Source of the DNA: an uncultured Bacilli bacterium
Lineage (GTDB): Bacteria; Bacillota_I; Bacilli_A; RF39; UBA660
Assembly (NCBI GenBank): GCA_910576985.1
Contig: CAJTLA010000045.1
Span: forward strand, 1 to 11,527
Length of the DNA stretch: 11,527 nt
Direction of reading: 5' to 3'
A program made the position numbers and the translations under genes. Below the pieces are notes generated by a model. That model was not told where the DNA came from. It ran no database searches and worked only from the letters and a program-made list of their open reading frames with translations. Shown here in pieces: positions 6,485 to 11,527 of this stretch. Within the stretch, counting starts at the first letter, position 1, and each line of letters begins with the position of its first letter.

Positions 6485-7276
6485 ATGAAACTATATCTCG
6501 ATTTAATTATGATTTTAAATTTTCTGTTTGATTTCTTTTTATTGATGGGGGTTTCTATTTTATTAAGAAGAAATGTTACGATTTATCGGTTACTAAAAGG
6601 TTCCTCTTTCGGAGGGGTTAGTATTTTGTTTTTGTTTTTTAAAATGAATAGTATTGAGCTGTTTTTATTAAAATTTATAGTTAGTGTGGTAATGGTGATT
6701 GTATCATTTGGATATCGTGATTTGAAATATACTTTGAAAAATTTGTTTTATTTGTATACTTCTAGTTTGATATTGGGTGGTTTTTTATATTATTTGAATG
6801 TGGAATTTTCTTATAAACAAGAAGGAATTGTATTTTATCATAGTGGGCTTAGTATTAATTATATTGTATTAATTTTTGCTTCACCGATTATTATCTATGC
6901 TTATGTAAAACAAGGAATTTATTTGAAACATAATTATTCAAATTATTATAAACTGAATCTTGATTTTGGACAAGGAAGGCTTTTACATTGTAGCGGTTTT
7001 TTGGATAGTGGGAATTTACTCGAGGATCCATATCATCATCATCCAATTATTTTGATTGATCATCGAAAACTTATTTATGATATTAATGAATTTAAGATGG
7101 TTTTGGTACCAATATCAACTGCTAATTCAAGTACATTATTGCGTTGTATTCGGATTCCTAAAATAGAGATTGTTGGAGTTGGAATTCGTGAAAATGTATT
7201 ATTAGGGATTATGGAACAAAATATTACAATTGATGGAGTAGATGTGTTGTTACATACGAAATTAATGGAGGGATGA
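6485..7276 (+). CDS. spoIIGA: Sporulation membrane aspartic protease SpoIIGA (pro-sigma-E processing)
   Basis: SpoIIGA is the membrane-bound aspartic protease that cuts the pro-sequence from pro-sigma-E after asymmetric septation, in response to SpoIIR from the forespore. The 263-residue product begins MKLYLDLIMILNFLFDF, very like the family N-terminus, and has about five membrane helices (roughly 3-23, 41-55, 57-75, 84-104, 122-140). The cytoplasmic protease domain holds the catalytic DSGN at 174-177 (GFLDSGNLLEDP), the retropepsin-like D-S/T-G motif used by a dimer. It is shorter than the 309-residue Bacillus protein, mainly at the C-terminus and in loops. The ribosome site GGTGATCC (6476-6483) is complementary to the 16S 3' end, close to the ATG. 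sigE follows one base after the stop, which fits co-expression of enzyme and substrate. Confidence 0.93.
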   Translation: MKLYLDLIMILNFLFDFFLLMGVSILLRRNVTIYRLLKGSSFGGVSILFLFFKMNSIELFLLKFIVSVVMVIVSFGYRDLKYTLKNLFYLYTSSLILGGFLYYLNVEFSYKQEGIVFYHSGLSINYIVLIFASPIIIYAYVKQGIYLKHNYSNYYKLNLDFGQGRLLHCSGFLDSGNLLEDPYHHHPIILIDHRKLIYDINEFKMVLVPISTANSSTLLRCIRIPKIEIVGVGIRENVLLGIMEQNITIDGVDVLLHTKLMEG

Positions 7277-7277
7277 G

Positions 7278-7970
7278 ATGCTAAAAAAAATATGGGAATT
7301 TTTAGTTCATTTGTTTTGTGGTTCTAATCATTTGTTTTTTGTGGGGAGTGCGGATAAGCTTCCTGAACCATTATCAAAAGATGATGAGACTGATTATGTT
7401 TTGAAAAGTCTAGAAGGAGATGAGTATGCGAAGAATAAGTTGATTGAACATAATCTTCGATTGGTTGTTTTCTTGGCTAAGAAATATGAAAATACAGGAG
7501 TTGATTTAGAAGACTTGGTGAGTATTGGTACGATTGGATTGATTAAAGGGGTGAGTACTTATAAGCCTGATAAAAATATTAAATTAGCTACATATGCTTC
7601 TCGCTGTATTGATAATGAAATATTAATGTTTTTAAGAAAAAACAAGAAAAGAAAAGGTGAGGTGAGTTTTGAAGATAGTCTCAAGTTTGATGCTGAAGGA
7701 AATGAGCTTCGATTAGAAGATATTTTGGGAACGGATGCAGATATTGTAACGAAAGGATTAGAAAATGAAACAGAGCGTTCTTTGCTTTATAGTGAAATTG
7801 GAAAGTTAAATGAAAGAGATCAAAAAATTATGATTTTGAGGTATGGTTTATATAACTCTACTGAAATGACTCAAAAAGATGTTGCTGAAGTATTAGGGAT
7901 TAGTCAGTCCTATATTTCTAGAATTGAAAAAAAGGTGATTCGAAGGTTGCAAAATTTAAACAAAATTTAG
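7278..7970 (+). CDS. sigE: Sporulation sigma factor SigE, made as pro-sigma-E
   Basis: Sigma-E directs the early mother-cell transcription programme of sporulation. The 230-residue product has a hydrophobic pro-sequence (about 1-20) followed by VGSADKLPEPLSKD, aligning with IGGSEALPPPLSKD of the Bacillus protein. Region 2 runs from about 55 to 125 (NLRLVVFLAKKYENTG, DLVSIGTIGLIKGV, LATYASRCIDNEILMFLR), including the core-binding and -10-recognition helices. VSFEDSL and LEDILGTDADI mark the linker. Region 4 carries the -35-reading helix-turn-helix, TQKDVAEVLGISQSYISRIE. In Bacillus the cut lies between two tyrosines; here Phe20-Phe21 aligns with that pair. The ribosome site GGAGGG (7267-7272) is inside the end of spoIIGA, so translation is coupled. 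The pro-sequence separates it from SigG, which has none; SigK also has one, but the spoIIGA neighbour settles the call. Confidence 0.96.
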   Translation: MLKKIWEFLVHLFCGSNHLFFVGSADKLPEPLSKDDETDYVLKSLEGDEYAKNKLIEHNLRLVVFLAKKYENTGVDLEDLVSIGTIGLIKGVSTYKPDKNIKLATYASRCIDNEILMFLRKNKKRKGEVSFEDSLKFDAEGNELRLEDILGTDADIVTKGLENETERSLLYSEIGKLNERDQKIMILRYGLYNSTEMTQKDVAEVLGISQSYISRIEKKVIRRLQNLNKI

Positions 7971-7992
7971 AAGCAAGTGCTTCTTTTTTTTT
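7969..7992 (+). terminator. Rho-independent terminator overlapping the sigE stop codon
   Basis: AGAAGC (7969-7974) pairs with GCTTCT (7979-7984) around AAGT, followed by T7984-T7992. The stem's first two bases are the last two of the sigE TAG. Confidence 0.85.
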
Positions 7993-8000
7993 GATTTTTT

Positions 8001-8009
8001 TGTTATAAT
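8001..8009 (+). promoter_or_regulatory. Extended -10 promoter for the short-chain dehydrogenase
   Basis: TGTTATAAT at 8001-8009 is a TGn-extended consensus -10, eight bases after the T-run of the sigE terminator. The 17-base-spaced -35 position (7981-7986, TTCTTT) lies in the terminator and is poor. Transcription would start near 8016. Confidence 0.6.
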
Positions 8010-8034
8010 GTTTATAGAATAGGATGGGGATAAA

Positions 8035-8814
8035 ATGAAGTTACAAAATAAAGTGGCAGTAGTTACTGGTGGTGCTATGGGAAATGGTTATGGAATTGCA
8101 GAAGTATTTTTGAAGTATGGAGCAAAAGTTATTATTTTAGATAATTCAGAACAGTTGGGTGCGTCTTTACAGTCTTTAAAAAAGCCTAATAATGAGGTAT
8201 ATGGCTTTCAAGTAGATATTCGTAATATGGTGATGGTAAAGTCTTGTATGGAGCATATTCAAAATCGTTTTGGTGGAATCGATGTTTTGGTAAACAATGC
8301 TGGTGTTGCAAGGCTTTCTAAGTTTGAAGATATGGATGATGAGATGAGAGATTTTCATTTTGATGTGAATATCAAAGGAACTTGGAATGTGACGAAAGCG
8401 GCTTTACCTTTTATGAAAAGTGGTTCGATTGTGAATTTATCTAGTGTTACTGGTCCTATGGTAGCAGATGTTGGAGAGGTTGCTTATGCGACTACGAAGG
8501 CAGCTTTGATTGGTTTTACAAAGTCTTTAGCTATGGAATTGGTAGAGAAACATATTCGTGTGAATGCGATTATGCCAGGATATATTCAAACGCCAATGGT
8601 GGATGGAATTGCGAAAGAAACCAATGCTGAAAATCCAGAGATGGTGATTCAAGGAATTGCAATGGGAATTCCGATGAAACGTCTTGGGACTGTAGAAGAG
8701 CTTGGCGAGTTAGCTGCCTTTTTGGCGAGTGATGAATCATCTTACATTACTGGTCAAGGAATTGTGATTGATGGTGGTTCTACATTGCCTGAAACAATGT
8801 CTGTAGGAGTTTAA
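8035..8814 (+). CDS. ucpA: Short-chain dehydrogenase/reductase, UcpA-like
   Basis: This is a classical SDR: a Rossmann-fold NAD(P)-dependent oxidoreductase of 259 residues. The cofactor loop is TGGAMGNGYGIA (11-22), Asp36 at the end of the second strand suggests preference for NAD(H), NNAG is at 87-90, Asn112 precedes KGTWNVTKA, and the catalytic Ser137, Tyr151 and Lys155 (YATTK) are all present. From recall, it follows the E. coli UcpA sequence unusually closely, including SSVTG.MVAD.GE.AYA.TKAA, the segment AAFLASDESSY.TG and the tail GGSTLPET.SVG, so it is an intact member of that subfamily. The substrate is not known; UcpA has been linked to furan aldehyde tolerance in E. coli. It sits alone between its own promoter and terminator. 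Ribosome site GGATGGGGA (8022-8030) precedes the ATG. The SDR call is certain; the symbol rests on remembered similarity. Confidence 0.9.
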   Translation: MKLQNKVAVVTGGAMGNGYGIAEVFLKYGAKVIILDNSEQLGASLQSLKKPNNEVYGFQVDIRNMVMVKSCMEHIQNRFGGIDVLVNNAGVARLSKFEDMDDEMRDFHFDVNIKGTWNVTKAALPFMKSGSIVNLSSVTGPMVADVGEVAYATTKAALIGFTKSLAMELVEKHIRVNAIMPGYIQTPMVDGIAKETNAENPEMVIQGIAMGIPMKRLGTVEELGELAAFLASDESSYITGQGIVIDGGSTLPETMSVGV

Positions 8815-8843
8815 AAAAAGTTCAGTTGTGTACTGAATTTTTT
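8815..8843 (+). terminator. Rho-independent terminator after the SDR gene
   Basis: TTCAGT (8821-8826) pairs with ACTGAA (8832-8837) around TGTGT; the A-run 8815-8819 and the T-run 8838-8843 flank it and lengthen the stem. It begins right after the TAA stop. Confidence 0.75.
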
Positions 8844-8850
8844 GATATTG

Positions 8851-8879
8851 TTGTAACATAATTATTATTACTATATAAG
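8851..8879 (+). promoter_or_regulatory. Weak promoter candidate for the large unknown gene
   Basis: TTGTAA at 8851-8856 and TATAAG at 8874-8879 are 17 bases apart, but the start would fall on or beside the ribosome site. TTGATA (8842-8847) with TATTAT (8863-8868) at 15 bases is an alternative. The gene lies behind a terminator, so some promoter is expected here. Confidence 0.3.
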
Positions 8880-8892
8880 TGGGGAAATGAAG

Positions 8893-11160
8893 ATGAGAGA
8901 AAATGGTGTTATCAATTTTAATTTAGATTCAATAAGTTTTAAAAATGGTAAGGAATCTTTGTTGCGAGAGATTTCGTGTGCTCCTTCTATTACCATATTT
9001 GGTGTTATTTTTGAGATTTTATCGGAGTTAAAATGGAATGAGTATAGTGTTGAGCATAAAGAAAATTATAAGAATGTATTTGGACGAATTTGTGCAGAGC
9101 TAAGGAGTAAAGAGAAATTTGGGCTTCTTTCACTTGTAAATCAGATGAAAGAGGTGCTAGGAGATCGGTTTTCTATTTTATTTCAGGCAATGCGGGATTA
9201 TTCTGAAGTTTTTCATGGGAAAAGTTCAAAAGAGATTCGAAAAATTCAGGATGTTATTTCTTCTTTTTCCGCCCTTTATGTTTCTAAAAGTAAAGAAAGT
9301 TATAAAAAGAAACAGATGCAGTTTTATTTAGACTCTATTAAGGATTATTTTAAGTTGAAGATTGATCATCCATTGGTTCAAAAAAAAGTGATTCTACCTA
9401 GAAAAAAACGAAAATTTGAGCAATTATATCGATCTTTAGACCCTTCTGTTTTGGAGTTTCTTAAAAAGCTAGTTCAACGTTATAGTGAAGTAGATTCTGT
9501 TATTATTTGGAAGTTGATAGATGGGTTTGTTTTGAATCATCATCATGATTTAGAACAAGTGATAACACCACCTACGTATTATTCTGAGTATGAACGGTAT
9601 CAAAAGGCAGTAAAGTTCATTCATCGATTGAATCAAGGATATATTCGGTATGATAGTGCGGAAATGAGACCATATCAGGATATTGTTCAGTATGATTCTT
9701 TATGTGGTCAATATGTTTATAAGGGAATTCGTTTTGGGAAGGAAATGGAACAATATCAGGTTTTAAAGCGTGTTTTTCAGAATATTAAAAAGGAAATTTT
9801 GTTTTATGTAAAAACCATTTCGGTTGATGAATGGTTGGATTTTTCTTTGTTTCAGAATGAATTTCCATTCACAGATGAATATTTTGAATTTGATTTTGAA
9901 ACAAGTGCGAAAAGGTTTGCAGATTCAGATCTTGTAGATTTTTTTCAGTATTCTGTTAGTGGAATGGAATGGCTTTTATGGTACTTTTTATTTTTGCCAG
10001 ATCATAGGGATACGTTGATTCACTATATGAATCATGCTGATGATTTTTGTGGTTTTTCATGTATGAGCTTTTCTGATTTTTTCAAGCTTATGATAATGCT
10101 ACCTAATGTTGATCAAAAAAGTATTGCGATTTTAGGTTCTGATTTGGTGTTAAGATTATGTGATTCTTCGGAATATACGAATCAAAAAAGTGTGGATGTT
10201 GTTTCGATGGCTACAGAATTAATGGTAGAAATGTCGAAACGAAATTGTTCGACAGTTCCTTATGTATCAGGTGAAACAAAGTATTACAGGTATTCTATGT
10301 ATGATTTTAATGATGAAACTGTTTTGTTATCTGGTATTGATACCGATTCTTGTTTTAAGGTTGGAGGATATGATCATGATTTTATGAGTTATTGTTGTAT
10401 TGATAAAAATGGTTTTGTGTTAAAGTTTATGGATCATTTTGGGAAGTTTATAGGAAAAGCTTCTGGTTTTCGGAATGGGAATTCTTTGTTTATCAATCAG
10501 TTAAAAACAATTTATGATGATCTTGGCAATGGTTATTTTGGAGAATATGAGCAAGATTTGGTTGAGGTTTTTAAAATGGCATGTGAGGATATTGTCAGTT
10601 CTTCTTCTATTGATTTTGTGTTTGTGACTCAAAGTTATGTATTAAGTGATTATCCATCAAATGTTTCGAAGGAAGTAACAGAGAAAATTGGGGATAAGCC
10701 AATGGATCGTGAGAGTTCTGATTGGAGTTATTTTATTAGTCATTGTCCTAATTTGATGGAGCATTATGGTTATTTTACTACAGATTATGGAAGTTATGAT
10801 TTGATTTGTATGGCTTCTTCTAAGAGTCGTTGTGAAGTGGATGATCTTCAGTTTTTTGATGTGGAGCCAATTTATAAGAGGGTTCGGAATCCTGTTGTTA
10901 TAAGTGATTTTGTGGATGAAGGTGTTTTAAAAAAAGTGAATCGTATTTTAGGACTTCATGCATATTTGAATGATACTGAAGTTCAAAGATTGTGTATTCC
11001 ATCTGGTGCTTCTGTTATGATGGGGGATCATTGGTTTATTATTTATCAAGAAGATATTTTGTATTCTTGTGTGCTAGAGTTTGATGAGGAGGCAAAAAAA
11101 GAGTTTGATTTTGCTAAGGAAAGACTCCATAGAGGTTTAAAAATATTAGAGAAAAGTTGA
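8893..11160 (+). CDS. Large soluble protein of unknown function (about 755 residues)
   Basis: I do not recognise this protein. It is long, intact and rich in Phe, Tyr, Asp and Ser, with no signal peptide and no clear membrane helix, so it is probably cytoplasmic. Residues 1-160 are mostly helical; a basic stretch near 164-175 (VILPRKKRKF) starts a second helical part; the middle (about 250-400) is aromatic and acidic. The C-terminal part has the most motif-like pattern: CFKVGG (487-492), DHDF (494-497), FIGKASGFRNGN (519-530), FINQL (533-537), a helix, a strand IDFVFVTQS (about 573-581), and LMEHYGYF near 621-628. This strand-helix-strand order with a final YGYF faintly recalls a GNAT acyltransferase, but the Q/RxxGxG acyl-CoA loop is not visible. 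ATG 8893 is 8 bases after GGGG (8881-8884); an in-frame ATG at 8887 is too close to it. Confidence 0.85.
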   Translation: MRENGVINFNLDSISFKNGKESLLREISCAPSITIFGVIFEILSELKWNEYSVEHKENYKNVFGRICAELRSKEKFGLLSLVNQMKEVLGDRFSILFQAMRDYSEVFHGKSSKEIRKIQDVISSFSALYVSKSKESYKKKQMQFYLDSIKDYFKLKIDHPLVQKKVILPRKKRKFEQLYRSLDPSVLEFLKKLVQRYSEVDSVIIWKLIDGFVLNHHHDLEQVITPPTYYSEYERYQKAVKFIHRLNQGYIRYDSAEMRPYQDIVQYDSLCGQYVYKGIRFGKEMEQYQVLKRVFQNIKKEILFYVKTISVDEWLDFSLFQNEFPFTDEYFEFDFETSAKRFADSDLVDFFQYSVSGMEWLLWYFLFLPDHRDTLIHYMNHADDFCGFSCMSFSDFFKLMIMLPNVDQKSIAILGSDLVLRLCDSSEYTNQKSVDVVSMATELMVEMSKRNCSTVPYVSGETKYYRYSMYDFNDETVLLSGIDTDSCFKVGGYDHDFMSYCCIDKNGFVLKFMDHFGKFIGKASGFRNGNSLFINQLKTIYDDLGNGYFGEYEQDLVEVFKMACEDIVSSSSIDFVFVTQSYVLSDYPSNVSKEVTEKIGDKPMDRESSDWSYFISHCPNLMEHYGYFTTDYGSYDLICMASSKSRCEVDDLQFFDVEPIYKRVRNPVVISDFVDEGVLKKVNRILGLHAYLNDTEVQRLCIPSGASVMMGDHWFIIYQEDILYSCVLEFDEEAKKEFDFAKERLHRGLKILEKS

Positions 11161-11186
11161 TTTTTTAAGTTACTACTCAGCTATAA

Positions 11187-11214
11187 GGAATTGAAAAAAA
11201 TTTCTTTTTTTTCC
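11187..11214 (+). terminator. Possible weak terminator after the large unknown gene
   Basis: GGAA (11187-11190) can pair with TTCC (11211-11214) and the A-run 11194-11199 with T11205-T11210, leaving a 3-base bulge. The stem is almost all A-T and no T-run follows it, so function is doubtful. Confidence 0.25.
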
Positions 11215-11253
11215 GTATTTTGAAGGAATTAGGGATACTTACGAGGTATATTA

Positions 11254-11279
11254 TCAATGAGGAAGCAATATCTCATTGA
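11254..11279. repeat. Inverted repeat overlapping the -35 box (operator-like)
   Basis: TCAATGAG (11254-11261) and CTCATTGA (11272-11279) are perfect 8-base arms around a 10-base loop. The right arm contains the first four bases of the TTGACA at 11276-11281. No T-run follows, so it is not a terminator; it may be an operator. Confidence 0.5.
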
Positions 11280-11304
11280 CAAGAACTGAGTACTCTTGTA
11301 TAAT
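11276..11304 (+). promoter_or_regulatory. Perfect-consensus sigma-A promoter for the last gene
   Basis: TTGACA (11276-11281) and TATAAT (11299-11304) match consensus at all twelve bases with a 17-base spacer. The spacer contains the palindrome GAGTACTC (11288-11295). Transcription should start near 11311, about 29 bases before the ATG. Confidence 0.85.
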
Positions 11305-11339
11305 GTAGATACAGTCATTCCTCTAGCAAGGAGGAGTAG

Positions 11340-11527
11340 ATGACCCAAAAATTATATGGATTAAAATACGATTTAAATTTTAAAAACATATTTAGTACAA
11401 AAAGGAATTTAATACTGTTTTTATCTGATGCGTTTCAAGAAAAAGTAGATGATTTCTGGTATGCAGATAAAGAATACAAAAAAGAAAACAAAAACTTAAG
11501 ATATGGCATTAGTGATATCATAATAGA
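11340..11527 (+). CDS. N-terminal part of a probable Rpn/PD-(D/E)XK nuclease-transposase family protein (partial)
   Basis: The frame starts at ATG 11340 after AAGGAGG (11329-11335) and is open to the window edge, giving 62 residues. The opening, LKYDLNFKNIFSTKRNLILF, fits the D..FK.IF pattern at the start of the Rpn family of recombination-promoting nucleases/putative transposases, and the late segment ISDIII would lead into the first catalytic Asp of a PD-(D/E)XK core, which lies at or beyond the edge. Family members cut DNA and are often found in variable, multicopy loci. The catalytic residues cannot be seen, so the call is tentative. It has the strongest promoter in the window, with operator-like repeats in it, which suggests that transcription is controlled. 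Confidence 0.5.
   Translation, partial: MTQKLYGLKYDLNFKNIFSTKRNLILFLSDAFQEKVDDFWYADKEYKKENKNLRYGISDIII

Noticed and set aside
8176..8358. Short minus-strand open frame inside the SDR gene
   Set aside because: It is fully inside a conserved enzyme gene and has no initiation signal.
1..11527. CRISPR array, tRNA, rRNA or riboswitch
   Set aside because: No regularly spaced repeats, cloverleaf with a tRNA-like arm, rRNA segment or long structured leader was seen; every gap between genes is under 200 bases.

Overview
The window is AT-rich, single-stranded in coding (all genes on +), and uses TGA as a stop (for example the ends of spoIIGA and the large unknown gene), so it follows the standard bacterial code. 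Strong AGGAGG-type ribosome sites, sigma-A-like promoters, a Bacillus-like division cluster and the pair spoIIGA-sigE point to a low-GC, spore-forming or sporulation-gene-bearing Bacillota (Bacilli/Erysipelotrichia-like, possibly one of the uncultured gut lineages near the Mollicutes that keep TGA as stop). The species cannot be named from this window.

Region 1 (1-790): the 3' end of a protein whose C-terminus resembles the C-type-lectin/formylglycine-enzyme fold and whose base composition is far more GC-rich than everything after it, then a small prepilin-like gene with its own promoter, an operator-like palindrome and a terminator.

Region 2 (about 830-6120): cell wall and division genes in the Bacillus dcw order: murG, murB, divIB/ftsQ, then a terminator and new promoter, then ftsA and ftsZ, ended by a terminator. 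MurG and MurB finish and supply peptidoglycan precursors, DivIB belongs to the septal synthesis complex, and FtsA tethers FtsZ filaments to the membrane.

Region 3 (about 6088-7992): a 93-residue protein of unknown function, then spoIIGA and sigE one base apart. SpoIIGA is the membrane aspartic protease that activates pro-sigma-E in the mother cell; the sigE product here carries a hydrophobic pro-sequence with a Phe-Phe pair at the position aligned with the known cleavage site. sigG, which follows sigE in Bacillus, is not there.

Region 4 (about 8000-11527): a UcpA-like short-chain dehydrogenase with its own promoter and terminator, a soluble protein of about 755 residues that I do not recognise, and, after a 179-base gap holding a hairpin fused to a perfect-consensus promoter, the start of a gene that looks like an Rpn/PD-(D/E)XK nuclease-transposase protein.

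The less ordinary parts are the GC-rich C-terminal cassette at the left edge, the unknown 755-residue protein, the 93-residue protein in the sporulation block, the repeated pattern of promoters packed into terminators, and the hairpin-promoter at the right end.
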